Positions 25,792-34,646 of a DNA stretch of 64,000 bases are shown here, one piece after another. Each line of letters starts with the position of its first letter. Position 1 is the stretch's first letter. A model generated the notes under the pieces. That model did not search any database. It worked only from the letters and a program-made list of their open reading frames with translations, and was not told the DNA's origin. The stretch is from Xanthobacteraceae bacterium (GTDB taxonomy: Bacteria; Pseudomonadota; Alphaproteobacteria; Rhizobiales; Xanthobacteraceae), in contig JANINJ010000088.1 of assembly GCA_024508855.1 (NCBI GenBank), positions 34,401 to 98,400 on the forward strand, written 5' to 3'. The translations under genes were made by a program, and so were the position numbers.

Positions 25792-27081
25792 TCACGCCAG
25801 ACGCAACAGCACTTCGATCGTATGCAGAGCGAGTCCGACGAGGCCGCCGATCAGCGTTCCGTTGAAGCGGATGTATTGCAAATCCTTGCCGACATTGACC
25901 TCGATCAGCGAGATGAGCTGCGTCATGTCCCAGCTCTTCACCTGATCGGCGATGAAGGTGGAGACGCCGCTCTTCTGTTCGGCGATGAAGCTGCGTAACA
26001 CCACGACGAGACCCTGATTTATCTCCGCACGCAATTCGGAATCCGCCGCTAGCGTCCTGCCCGCCTCGACGAACACGTTGGCGAGGTGATGCTGCAGCAC
26101 CGTGCTTTCACCAGACGCGCTCTTCTCGATGAAGGACTTGGCGTTCGACCACACGTTACGCGCCAGATCGCCGAGCTCGGGCCGCGCCAGCAAATCCTGC
26201 TTCAGGCTGTCGAGCCGGCTGGTGTAATTCGGGTCGGTGGCCATTCGATCGACGAACGACAGCACCATGCGATCGAACTCGCCACGGAACGGGTGGTTCG
26301 GATTGGTGCGCACCTCGTCGAAGAATGCCTTGGCCGAGGCCAATATCTTCTTCACCAGAAATGCATCGGTGCGGTAGAGCTTCAGTAGCGTCGGCAGTTC
26401 GTCGCGAATCTTCTGACGGAATGCCGCCATTGTCTCCGGCTGTTCGAGCGCACCATGGACCGCGACTAGCAGATCGTCGAGCAGCGCATGGTGCCTGCCC
26501 TCCTCGACAAACGCATGCAGCGTGCCGGCCGCAAGCGGTGCGAGATTGATGGATTGCAGTTGCGTCATCACGCGGCGCGTCACGAAGGTACTCAACCCGG
26601 ACGTCTCGGTCGCGCTCATGGCTTCTGGCAGCAAGCGAAGCACGAAACGCGCGAGATCGGCGCTGCGCTTGCGGTCGCTCATCCATTCCGCGATGAACGA
26701 CGCGAAATCGACTTCGCGCAACTTGGCCTCCACCGGCCCGGCATCGAGGAAATGCTCCTCGATGAATTCGCCGAGCTTGTCGGCGATGCGATGCTGATTG
26801 TTCTGGATGATGGCGGTATGCGGAATAGGCAATCCCAGCGGCCTGCGGAACAGCGCCACAACCGCGTACCAGTCCGCAAGTCCGCCGATGGTTGCGGCTT
26901 CCGCGAATGCCGCCACGAAACCCCATACCGGGTGAAGATGTTGCAAGGCGCGTGCGGTCACGAACACCGCGAAACATCCGACCAGCACCAGCGTCGCCAA
27001 CAGCTTGATGCGCCGGAGTTCTGCCGCGCGAATCGCATCGCCCGAACTGGGATCGAAAGAAGATGTGCCGTCGAGCAACAT
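25792..27081 (-). CDS. DUF445 family membrane protein
   Basis: A 429-residue protein of the DUF445 (YjiN-like) family. Family marks include WGFVAAFAEAATIGGLADWYAVVALFRRP and PIPHTAIIQNNQHRIADKLGEFI in the first 130 residues. One hydrophobic segment lies near residue 35 and another at the C-terminus (LIGGLVGLALHTIEVLL), with a long helical region between. The function of the family is unknown. It is a single gene; the intergenic regions on both sides are free of other genes. Confidence 0.9.
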   Translation of the reverse strand: MLLDGTSSFDPSSGDAIRAAELRRIKLLATLVLVGCFAVFVTARALQHLHPVWGFVAAFAEAATIGGLADWYAVVALFRRPLGLPIPHTAIIQNNQHRIADKLGEFIEEHFLDAGPVEAKLREVDFASFIAEWMSDRKRSADLARFVLRLLPEAMSATETSGLSTFVTRRVMTQLQSINLAPLAAGTLHAFVEEGRHHALLDDLLVAVHGALEQPETMAAFRQKIRDELPTLLKLYRTDAFLVKKILASAKAFFDEVRTNPNHPFRGEFDRMVLSFVDRMATDPNYTSRLDSLKQDLLARPELGDLARNVWSNAKSFIEKSASGESTVLQHHLANVFVEAGRTLAADSELRAEINQGLVVVLRSFIAEQKSGVSTFIADQVKSWDMTQLISLIEVNVGKDLQYIRFNGTLIGGLVGLALHTIEVLLRLA

Positions 27082-27269
27082 GAGTATTCACCCGGGCGCC
27101 TGGTTGGCGTCAGCTATCCGTCACGGCGAGCGTCGCAAGCAATCGGGAATGCGGCAAGTCAGGTGGATCACATCGCCGCACAGCCTGCCCTCGGACCGTA
27201 CGTAGCACCGATCCGGGTCCTCCTCGCAACGACATATAGATAGGGATCGAACCGCGAAATCGCGCGGAC

Positions 27270-27299
27270 AAAAAGAAGGCCCGCAACGGGCGGGCCTTC
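27270..27299 (-). terminator. Phasin gene terminator
   Basis: A 9-base perfect stem (27275-27283 GAAGGCCCG with 27291-27299 CGGGCCTTC) and a 7-base loop, followed on the minus strand by five T. It lies 31 bases beyond the phasin stop codon. Confidence 0.88.
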
Positions 27300-27329
27300 G
27301 ATAGTTTGGTAGTCAGGGAGGAAAAGTGA

Positions 27330-27815
27330 TCAGGCAGTCTTGCTGTAGGAAGCAGCAACCTTCGAGAAGTTGTCCTGAGCCGATTTCGCACCGTCGGCGA
27401 CCAGCTTGCCGACGTACTCGCTGGTGGACTTGGCACGCGACACGAACACTTCGCCGCGAGCGCGGAGCAGCTCGGACTGGATCTGGAACGCTTCGGTGAG
27501 CGACTTGGCCGAGGCCAGCTTGTCGATACCGGCGTAGAAAGCTTCAGCGTCCTGATACATAGCCTGCTGGATGTTGCGGCTGATCTTGGCGGCTTCGCTG
27601 ACCGAATTGGCAACCGCGGTCTCGATCGCGTTGGTCACCTTCTCGGAGCCTTCGTGCAGGTTCGCAGCGCGATCCTTGGCAGAGCCGGCAGCACGCTTGA
27701 CGAAGTCACGAGCAGCCTCGGGAACTTCCAGGTTCTGGAGGTTCTTGAGCGCGTCAGTGACGGGAGCGAAGGCTTCTTTTACGCCGTTGAAAGCAGAATT
27801 GGTTTCGGTGGTCAT
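27330..27815 (-). CDS. Phasin (PHA granule-associated protein)
   Basis: A 161-residue mostly helical protein of the phasin_2 family. Typical features are a central amphipathic stretch (DAEAFYAGIDKLASAKSL, EAFQIQSELLRARGEVFV) and an Ala/Lys-rich composition. Phasins coat polyhydroxyalkanoate granules. The start at 27815 is preferred to 27827 because GGAG is placed correctly before it. The promoter region holds a strong TGC-rich inverted repeat (27901-27926), and the gene has its own terminator. It lies downstream of the phaE-phaC-GNAT operon, on the same strand. Confidence 0.93.
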   Translation of the reverse strand: MTTETNSAFNGVKEAFAPVTDALKNLQNLEVPEAARDFVKRAAGSAKDRAANLHEGSEKVTNAIETAVANSVSEAAKISRNIQQAMYQDAEAFYAGIDKLASAKSLTEAFQIQSELLRARGEVFVSRAKSTSEYVGKLVADGAKSAQDNFSKVAASYSKTA

Positions 27816-27900
27816 TGGTGTCTCCATCCTCAGGTTTGAGCTATGGGCTCGGCCCGTCCTGAATGGCCCGGGGTGAGAACCTTATGGCATGGAGCCTTGT

Positions 27901-27926
27901 GCAATGCAACATCGTTGTTGCATTGC
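27901..27926. promoter_or_regulatory. TGC-rich inverted repeat upstream of the phasin gene, probable PhaR operator
   Basis: A perfect inverted repeat with 10-base arms GCAATGCAAC and GTTGCATTGC around a 6-base spacer, 86-111 bases upstream of the phasin start. PhaR, the PHA-responsive repressor of phasin genes, is known to bind TGC-rich repeats in several proteobacteria, so this is a likely PhaR site. No phaR gene is in the window. Confidence 0.7.
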
Positions 27927-27974
27927 GATATCACGAAACCGTGATCACGGCGATTTATTGGATTTGACCGCTTC

Positions 27975-28574
27975 CTAGGCCTGAACGGCGGCCGGGAGGC
28001 CATAGGCCTCCAGTTTGGCCCGTACCTGCGCCACGTTGTGGCCCAGCACGACGATATCGTGGGTATTCCCCGCGGTATCGCGGACATGGTCGCGCAGCAG
28101 AGCCTCGGCCTTGAAACCCAACCCCTCGAAGATGGCAATGGCGCCGGTCTGATCGACGGTCATCTGCGCCACGAGTTTCTCAAGACCCATCGACAACGCC
28201 AGCGCGAACGTCTCCTGCGTCAGCGCCCGGCCGACCCCAAGGCCACGCACATCGCGGGAGACGACCATGCGGATGCCACCGACGTGCGGCGACCACGAGT
28301 GCACGTCGCGGACGATGGTGCCGCAGCCGACCACCTTGTCGCCCTTCCATGCCAGCAGGCTGGTGATGGTACCGCGCTCGATCTCCCTGACCCAGGCGGT
28401 CAGCACCTTCGGTTCGGTGATGTTGCGCGGCAGGAACAACAGGTCATGTACCGGAAGCTGGCGGGCGAAGGCCAGCACCGCTGCCTCGTCGGCCGCCCCC
28501 ATCAGGCGGAATTCGATCGGCCCCGCCTCGGTAGCCACCTGGCGCGGATAGGAACGTAGTTCGGAACTGCTCAT
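27975..28574 (-). CDS. GNAT family N-acetyltransferase in the pha operon
   Basis: A 199-residue GNAT-fold protein; the acetyl-CoA loop RGLGVGRAL is visible at about residues 116-124. Its start overlaps the phaC stop (TATGA), so it is translated with the PHA synthase. The acceptor is unknown. The placement suggests a role linked to PHA metabolism, for example modifying a granule protein, but nothing in the sequence shows this. A short hairpin (ATCACG-GTTT-CGTGAT) lies just past its stop. Confidence 0.88.
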   Translation of the reverse strand: MSSSELRSYPRQVATEAGPIEFRLMGAADEAAVLAFARQLPVHDLLFLPRNITEPKVLTAWVREIERGTITSLLAWKGDKVVGCGTIVRDVHSWSPHVGGIRMVVSRDVRGLGVGRALTQETFALALSMGLEKLVAQMTVDQTGAIAIFEGLGFKAEALLRDHVRDTAGNTHDIVVLGHNVAQVRAKLEAYGLPAAVQA

Positions 28575-29662
28575 ACTGATCTCTCACCCAACCATGAATC
28601 GAGTTTCGGCCACATGCGCTTGACCGCGTTGGCGCCAGCGACAAGGCTGACATGGCCACCCTTGAGCATCACCTCTTCCTTGTCGGTGGAGCCAACACGG
28701 GCGATGAGGTGCCGCGCGGCCTCATAAGGCACGATGTGATCGTGCTCGGCAACGACGTGAAGAATCGGCACCTTGATGTTCGCCAGAACGGCCTTGCGGC
28801 CGCCCACGGTCATCGTGTCGTTGAAGATCTTGTTGTCCCACATCAGGTCCTTGGTCATCTGGCGGAAATACTCGCCTGCCAGCGGCAGGGTATCGTTCCC
28901 CCACTTGTCCATCATCCGATAGGACTTGACGTATTCGTCGTTCCAGATGTTTTCCCATAACTGCACCTGCCCGACCGCACGCGCGGCCGGCCGCAGCATG
29001 TCGAACGATGTCACGATCATCTCGGCCGGCACATTACCGACGCTGTCGACCAGCCGGTCGACGTCGAAGTAACGGCGGTCCGAAAAATTCTGGAACAGCT
29101 TCATCTGGGTAAAGTCGATCGGCGTCGTAAAGCAGACAAGGTTCTTCAGCGGTCCGTCCGTGAACAGCGATGCATACAGCGTCGACAGCATGCCGCCGGC
29201 GCAATAGCCGATGATGTTGATATCGGTCTCGCCTGAATCCTGCTGCACCGCGCGCACGCATTCGGGAATGAAGCCGAGCACGTAGTCGTCCAGCCGCAGG
29301 TTCTTCTCCTCCGGCTTCGGCGCGGTCCAGTCGAGCATGTAGACGTCGTAGCCGCGCTTGAGGAGAAACTCGACCATGCTCTGTCCGGGCGCGAGATCGA
29401 GAATGTAACCGCGGTTGGTCGTCGCCATCACGATGAGGATCGGGATGCGGTAAATCTCGTCGGCCATCGGCCGATAGTGATAGAGCTGCATCGTCCCACG
29501 CGAAAGGATGATGTCCTTCGGGGTCGCGCCCGGCACCGGGCCCGAGGAGGCGATGTATTCGACGCCCTTGATGCTGCGCTGAATGGCGCGCTGAACTTCC
29601 GACTGGATGCGTTCCGGGACCGAGGTGAAATCGAGCGCGCTTGCTGCCGAGGGTGCGTTCAT
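28571..29662 (-). CDS. phaC: PhaC, class III-type polyhydroxyalkanoate synthase
   Basis: A 363-residue synthase, the length of class III PhaC. The lipase-like box is GYCAGG with nucleophile Cys154; the catalytic Asp is in AEHDHIVP and the His in KGGHVSLV. The strand YDVYMLDWTAPKPEEKN is characteristic. It polymerises (R)-3-hydroxyacyl-CoA into PHA. The upstream phaE gene overlaps it by four bases (ATGA). Confidence 0.95.
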   Translation of the reverse strand: MNAPSAASALDFTSVPERIQSEVQRAIQRSIKGVEYIASSGPVPGATPKDIILSRGTMQLYHYRPMADEIYRIPILIVMATTNRGYILDLAPGQSMVEFLLKRGYDVYMLDWTAPKPEEKNLRLDDYVLGFIPECVRAVQQDSGETDINIIGYCAGGMLSTLYASLFTDGPLKNLVCFTTPIDFTQMKLFQNFSDRRYFDVDRLVDSVGNVPAEMIVTSFDMLRPAARAVGQVQLWENIWNDEYVKSYRMMDKWGNDTLPLAGEYFRQMTKDLMWDNKIFNDTMTVGGRKAVLANIKVPILHVVAEHDHIVPYEAARHLIARVGSTDKEEVMLKGGHVSLVAGANAVKRMWPKLDSWLGERSV

Positions 29663-30045
29663 GTCGATCCTCCACTCGATGAAGGCGGTCGTCGGGTCCG
29701 CGGCGGCTTTGGCGTCACGCTGACGCGGTTATCCGGAGCCGCGGAGTTGTGGTGCACCTGATACAAGAGCGCCTTGATCTCGCTGAGCTGGCCCTCGATG
29801 GCCTGCAATCGTTCGGCCATGTTCACCAGTTGCGCGCGGCTCGGCAGGTTCATGCCGACAAGATACTTCTCCATCATGTCGCCGAACTGCTTCTGCGCGC
29901 CGGCCGCGAGCCCGCCGGCCTGGTTCATCACCTTGCTGAATTCAGGCGACGTCATCGTTTGCGTGGCGAAAGAGTTGAACCCTTTCTCCATCTCGCCGAG
30001 CATGGTGCGCCACATCTCGGCCGGATCGTTGTCCTTGGTCGCCAC
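29659..30045 (-). CDS. phaE: PhaE-like subunit of PHA synthase (short form)
   Basis: A 128-residue protein directly upstream of, and overlapping, phaC. The segment MNLPSRAQLVNMAERLQAIE is the conserved PhaE C-terminal helix. It is much shorter than the roughly 350-residue PhaE of purple sulfur bacteria and ends with a basic Pro/Ser tail (PPRTRRPPSSSGG). It should bind and activate PhaC. The start is GTG behind GGAGGG. Confidence 0.85.
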   Translation of the reverse strand: MATKDNDPAEMWRTMLGEMEKGFNSFATQTMTSPEFSKVMNQAGGLAAGAQKQFGDMMEKYLVGMNLPSRAQLVNMAERLQAIEGQLSEIKALLYQVHHNSAAPDNRVSVTPKPPRTRRPPSSSGGST

Positions 30046-30211
30046 TCAATTCCCTCCAGATTTGTCGCAAGCGATCAGTCTCGCTTTTATTTTTTTGTCA
30101 TTCCATACTGTTGTGAGACGACGGTCAATATTCAGAATGCCCCTCTCCGGATACCTACCTGACGTTACCTTTCACGTTTCGACACAACCCGATTATCCAA
30201 GGAATCCTACC

Positions 30212-31126
30212 GTGAATGCAGTTCCGCACCAGCCGCCGCAAATGGCCCGCGCCAATGGCATCGAGCTTTGCTACGAGATTTTCGGTGCGCCCGACGCCGA
30301 ACCGCTTGTGCTGATCATGGGCCTCGGCGCGCAGATGATCCATTGGGACGACGAATTCTGCCGCCAGCTGGCGGCGCGCGGCTTCCGCGTCATCCGCTTC
30401 GACAATCGCGACATCGGCAAATCCACGCAGATGAAAGGCGGCAAGCGGCTCGGCGGACTCGAACTTCTGAAGCTCAAGCTATTCAAGACGCCGGTTGCCG
30501 CTCCCTACAAGCTTTACGACATGGCGACCGATACCATCAGCCTGCTCGATGCCCTGCACATCAAGCGCGCGCACATCGTCGGCGCATCCATGGGCGGCAT
30601 GATCGCGCAGGAAATCGCCATCGTGTTTCCGGAGCGCGTGCGTTCGCTGACGTCGATCATGTCGACCACCGGGAATCCGAAAGTGCCCGGCCCGACTCGC
30701 GAAGCGTCGGCGCTGCTGCTGGCGCCGCCTGTCACCACACGCGACGAATTCATCGTGCGTTTCGCACAGACCTGGAAACTCCTGCGCGTCGGCAGTTTCC
30801 CGCAGGACGAAGCGCTGGACCGTGAACGCGCCATTCGAACTTTTGAACGCGGCCTGCATCCCGAGGGCGTCGGGCGTCAGCTCCGCGCCATCCTCGCCTC
30901 GGGCAGCCGCAAGGAACGGCTCGCCAAGGTGAAAGCGCCGACGCTGGTGATCCACGGCACCGTCGATCCGCTGGTGCGTCCCGAAGGCGGCAAGGACACC
31001 GCCGCCTCGATCCCCGGCGCGAAGCTGTTGATGGTCGAAGGTATGGGTCACGCGCTGCCGATCCCGATGTGGCCGCAGATCATCGACGCGATCGACAAAC
31101 ATGCGCATGGGGCGAGCGCGAAGTAG
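30212..31126 (+). CDS. Alpha/beta hydrolase
   Basis: A 304-residue alpha/beta hydrolase, close to aclacinomycin methylesterase-like and haloperoxidase-like proteins: VLIMGLGAQMIHWDD, RFDNRDIGKS, elbow GASMGGMIAQ, Asp in HGTVDPLV and His in GMGHALP. The frame is open upstream, but GTG at 30212 follows AAGGAA and gives a normal length. It is divergent from phaE. The substrate is unknown; a role in PHA breakdown is possible only by proximity. Confidence 0.87.
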   Translation: MNAVPHQPPQMARANGIELCYEIFGAPDAEPLVLIMGLGAQMIHWDDEFCRQLAARGFRVIRFDNRDIGKSTQMKGGKRLGGLELLKLKLFKTPVAAPYKLYDMATDTISLLDALHIKRAHIVGASMGGMIAQEIAIVFPERVRSLTSIMSTTGNPKVPGPTREASALLLAPPVTTRDEFIVRFAQTWKLLRVGSFPQDEALDRERAIRTFERGLHPEGVGRQLRAILASGSRKERLAKVKAPTLVIHGTVDPLVRPEGGKDTAASIPGAKLLMVEGMGHALPIPMWPQIIDAIDKHAHGASAK

Positions 31127-31152
31127 CGCTATCAAATTTTGGGACCCATTCT

Positions 31153-31274
31153 TCCTTCTCCCCTTGTGGGAGAAGGTGGCGGGGACGCAGTCCACGCCGG
31201 ATGAGGGGATTGCCCGGATACCCCTCACCCGCCTTCGCTTCGCTCAGGCACCCTCTCCCACCAGGGGAGAGGGA
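31153..31274. repeat. Intergenic inverted repeat (CTTCTCCC...GGGAGAAGG type)
   Basis: Two similar inverted arms, about 31153-31177 and 31250-31274 (both built on CTCCC...GGGAG), flank a conserved-looking middle with CTCACCCGCCTTCGCTTCGCTC. It lies between the convergent hydrolase and P450 genes. Elements of this type are frequent between genes in Bradyrhizobium and relatives (from memory). Confidence 0.65.
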
Positions 31275-31283
31275 AAAAGCCAG

Positions 31284-34200
31284 CTACCCTCCCGCCCACA
31301 CGTCGAGCACGTAGCGGTTGCGCGTGCCGAGGTCGTCGATCCAGCGCACCGCGGCAGCTTCGTCGTTGCCGGTCTTGTCGCGGTAAATCGCCATCAGTGC
31401 CGCCTTGACGTCGGGCTCCATCTTGCTGCCGTCGCCGCAAACGTAAACGATCGCGCCGTCCTCGATCAGCTTCCAGACACGATCCTTCTGCTGCGCGATC
31501 AGGTGCTGCACATAGGTCTTGTCCGTGCCTGCGCGCGAGAACGCGACGTGCAGCTCGGTGACGCCATGCTCGGCGAGATCCTTCAACTCCTCCGCATAGA
31601 GATAGTCCTGCTCGGGACTGCGGCAGCCGAAGAACAGCATCGACGGCCCGAGCGAAATGTCCTGCGCCATCATCGCCGCACGCTCCTGCAGAAAGCCGCG
31701 GAACGGCGCGAGCCCGGTGCCGGGGCCGATCATAATGGCGGGCGTCGCCGGATTCTCGGGCAGGCGGAAGCCCGCCTTGGTCTCGCGCACCGACGCATAG
31801 ACCGTATCGCCCGGACGGCGACCGGCCATGTAGTTCGAGCAGATTCCCTTGTAGGTCCCGCGCCCCGAGGCCGCCGGCCCCTCGACCACGCCGACAGTGA
31901 CACTGCAACGGCCCGGCTCGACCGCCGGCGACGACGAGATCGAATAATAGCGCGGCGCCAGCAGCGACAGCATTTCGAGATAGGCGTGGAACGGCAGATC
32001 GCAGGCCGGAAATTCCTCGAGCAGGTCGAACACCGACTTGCGTTTGGCCATCACCTCGGTGCGATAGCGCTCCTGCGAAGCAGCGTCGTCGCCGACGAGA
32101 CCGAGCAGCTTCGGCTTGGTCATCGGACAGCGGGTATTCTCCGCCATGATCTGAATCTGCTTGCGCGTCGCGATCTGCTGCAATTCAACGAACTCGGCGA
32201 GCAGCCGCCCAACAGAAATCGATTGCCCGACCGGTAGTTGTGCGCGTCGCCCTTCGGGCGCCTGCAACCGGATCTGATCGGTCGGCAGGAAGCCGAAGCG
32301 ACGCGCCACCGCATCGACCAGCACCGGATCGTTGCGCGGAATGACGCTGAGATGATCGCCCGCGCGATAACTGGTGCCGAGCGGCAACTCGACTTCCACA
32401 TGTCGCGTCGAGCGATCGGACGCGTTTGGGCCTGAGCGGTTCTGCAATTCCGTATTGGACAGTACCTTCATCGGCACCGCGCCGCCGAGGCCGGCAACGG
32501 TGTTCATCACCGTCGGCGCCACCGGCTCGATGCTGTACAGCGGCGCGTCGTTGGCGCTGCGGGTGAACTTGGCGTCGATGCCGAGTGCCTTCACCGCCTT
32601 GGGGCCGAGCCTGGCGTACCAGGACTCGAACTGGCCATCGAGGTCCTCGCGCGCATTGCCCTCGCCGCGCTCGAACACGTTCACCGCGCCGTGCGCCGCA
32701 AGCTGCTCATCGATCAGACGTGGCACCGACTGGTAGGTCGCCGCCCAGTCGCTGTTGCCGCAACCGAAGATGGCGTATTTGACGCCGGCAAACGCGTCCT
32801 TGGCCAGATCGCTCTGCAACCATTTTACGAACTGCGTCGCGTTGTCGGCCGGCGCGCCGTTGTAGGAGGCAGCGAAGATCAGCACGCCACCCTCCTTCGG
32901 CAGCTTGCCGACCGCCTCATCCAGCGGCGCCAGTTTTGTGGTGAAGCCGTTGATCTCGGTCAGGTCCGCCACGCGCGTCGCCATGTCTTCCGCCGTGCCG
33001 AGATTGGAGCCGTAGAGCACCAGCAGCGGCGTGTTGTGACCCGGCCGCGTTTGTGCCTGCGCGGCAGCGGCTGGCTTCGCCGTGGCGGCCGAAGCCGCCG
33101 GTGCCTTACTGGTGCGTTCGCTATCGGGACGCGGACGTACCTTGATCTTGAAGCCTTCGGGCTTGATCGTCAGCGTTTCCTTCAGGTGCAACTGATAGCG
33201 GTTGTGATCGATCAGCTTGAAGCGCTGAAGGATCATGCCGAGCGCGAGCGCCGCCTCGTGCATCGCGAAGCCGCGCCCGATGCAGGCGCGCTGGCCGTTG
33301 CCGAACGGCTTCCACGCATTGATCGGCCGCTTCGCTTCCGCCTCGCGGCTGAAATTCTCTGGATCGAACACGTCGGGATGCGGTCCCCACACCGCAGGGT
33401 CGCGATGCAGCGCCGCCGCCAGCACCAACACGAACGATCCCTTCCTGAGTTTGTACTTTCCGCCGATTACCTCGTCCTGATACGGCGACACGGCGAAGGC
33501 CGGCGCCGGCGGCCACAGCCGCAGCGACTCCTTCAGGATCTGCGTAATGTAAGTGAGCTGCGAAACCTGCTGATAGGTCGGCCGCGCATCGAGATCGGAG
33601 CCGAGCACGCGATCGACTTCCTCATAGGCCTTCTTCATCACGTCGGGATGCTTGAGCATCGCGTAGATGGAGTACGACAGCATGCCGCTGGTGGTCTCGT
33701 GGCCTGCGATCAGGAACGTGTTGATCTGATAGCGGATGTTGACGTCGTCGAGCTGCTCTCCGGTCGCCTTGTCGACGCCGGTGAGCATGGCGTTGAGCAT
33801 GTCCTTGTTGCCGTCGGCATCGCCGCTACCGCGCCGCGCCGCGATCACGTCGTCGACCATCTTGTTCATGAAGGCGGTGTCGGCAACGAGATCGGTGTTG
33901 CGCTTCTTCATCCAGATTTTTTCGAGCGGCAGGCCGCGCGTCATCATGATGGTTTCGAGCGAGCGTACCAACGCCTCGACGAACGGATGATAATCGCGGC
34001 GATAGAACGAATTGAAGCGATAGTCGAAGCCGCACAGGCCGATGGTGTCGAGCGTCAGCGCGGTCATGTCGTGGACGACATCGACTTCCTCGTCGGGATT
34101 GAGACGCTCCCATTTCTTGACGAGCTGCTCGGCGATATCGACCATGCTCGGATGATAGGATTGCATCGCGCGGTTGCCGAACGGCTGCAACAGGATGTTG

Positions 34201-34514
34201 TGCGCCTTGCTCCAATTCGGCTCCTTGGTGTCGGCGGTGAACAACCCGTCGCCGGCGATCGTCCGCACCCGCCGCAGCGAACCGCGCACCGACTTGTCGA
34301 ACCGCTTCTCGTCGCACAGTTCATCGACCAGGTCGTGCCCGGAGACGATAATCATCTGCGCGCCCATCATGTCGAGCCAGTAGATCGGCCCGAGCTCCTT
34401 GGCGAGCTGCACGAGGTTCTGGATCGGCGCCGCCGAGTCGATCGACAGCATGTTGCCGACCACCGGCTTCTTGGGCGGATGCGGAATCGGGTCCAGCGGA
34501 TTGGTCGCGCTCAT
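31284..34514 (-). CDS. CYP102-type fused cytochrome P450/NADPH-P450 reductase
   Basis: A 1076-residue self-sufficient monooxygenase, collinear with P450 BM3. P450 domain: I-helix AGHETT at 270-275, ExxR Glu329/Arg332, heme loop KPFGNGQRACIG with Cys411. A Pro/Ala-rich linker (about 463-492) leads to the FMN domain (TPLLVLYGSNLGTAED), then FAD/NADPH domains (RYYSISSSP, GPGTGLAPFRGF, CGDGSKM) ending in DVWAGG. Phe92 matches BM3 Phe87. The BM3 carboxylate anchors Arg47 and Tyr51 are Ala52 and Ile56 here, so a substrate other than a simple free fatty acid is possible. The start follows GGAG. Confidence 0.97.
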   Translation of the reverse strand: MSATNPLDPIPHPPKKPVVGNMLSIDSAAPIQNLVQLAKELGPIYWLDMMGAQMIIVSGHDLVDELCDEKRFDKSVRGSLRRVRTIAGDGLFTADTKEPNWSKAHNILLQPFGNRAMQSYHPSMVDIAEQLVKKWERLNPDEEVDVVHDMTALTLDTIGLCGFDYRFNSFYRRDYHPFVEALVRSLETIMMTRGLPLEKIWMKKRNTDLVADTAFMNKMVDDVIAARRGSGDADGNKDMLNAMLTGVDKATGEQLDDVNIRYQINTFLIAGHETTSGMLSYSIYAMLKHPDVMKKAYEEVDRVLGSDLDARPTYQQVSQLTYITQILKESLRLWPPAPAFAVSPYQDEVIGGKYKLRKGSFVLVLAAALHRDPAVWGPHPDVFDPENFSREAEAKRPINAWKPFGNGQRACIGRGFAMHEAALALGMILQRFKLIDHNRYQLHLKETLTIKPEGFKIKVRPRPDSERTSKAPAASAATAKPAAAAQAQTRPGHNTPLLVLYGSNLGTAEDMATRVADLTEINGFTTKLAPLDEAVGKLPKEGGVLIFAASYNGAPADNATQFVKWLQSDLAKDAFAGVKYAIFGCGNSDWAATYQSVPRLIDEQLAAHGAVNVFERGEGNAREDLDGQFESWYARLGPKAVKALGIDAKFTRSANDAPLYSIEPVAPTVMNTVAGLGGAVPMKVLSNTELQNRSGPNASDRSTRHVEVELPLGTSYRAGDHLSVIPRNDPVLVDAVARRFGFLPTDQIRLQAPEGRRAQLPVGQSISVGRLLAEFVELQQIATRKQIQIMAENTRCPMTKPKLLGLVGDDAASQERYRTEVMAKRKSVFDLLEEFPACDLPFHAYLEMLSLLAPRYYSISSSPAVEPGRCSVTVGVVEGPAASGRGTYKGICSNYMAGRRPGDTVYASVRETKAGFRLPENPATPAIMIGPGTGLAPFRGFLQERAAMMAQDISLGPSMLFFGCRSPEQDYLYAEELKDLAEHGVTELHVAFSRAGTDKTYVQHLIAQQKDRVWKLIEDGAIVYVCGDGSKMEPDVKAALMAIYRDKTGNDEAAAVRWIDDLGTRNRYVLDVWAGG

Positions 34515-34536
34515 CTGAAATCATCTCCTCACCTGC

Positions 34537-34646
34537 GCCGTCATCCTGAGCAACGCGCGTTGCGCGTCTCGAAGCATGGCAGCATGCAATGTCACGTTAT
34601 CGCATCTTTCGAGGCTCACCTGCCGGCTCGCCCCTCGAGATGACAG
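34537..34646. repeat. Intergenic repeat, CGTCATCCTGAG ... CTCGAGATGACAG type
   Basis: The gap between the epoxide hydrolase and CYP102 genes starts with CGTCATCCTGAGCAACGCGC and GCGTCTCGAAGCATGG and ends with CCCCTCGAGATGACAG, partly complementary ends. It resembles a long palindromic element common between genes in Bradyrhizobiaceae (from memory); this copy is diverged. Confidence 0.55.

Noticed and set aside
32691..34643. 650-residue open frame on the plus strand opposite the CYP102 gene
   Set aside because: It is rich in Arg, His and Gly, has no recognisable domain, and lies entirely opposite a well-conserved fused enzyme. It is a shadow frame caused by high GC content.
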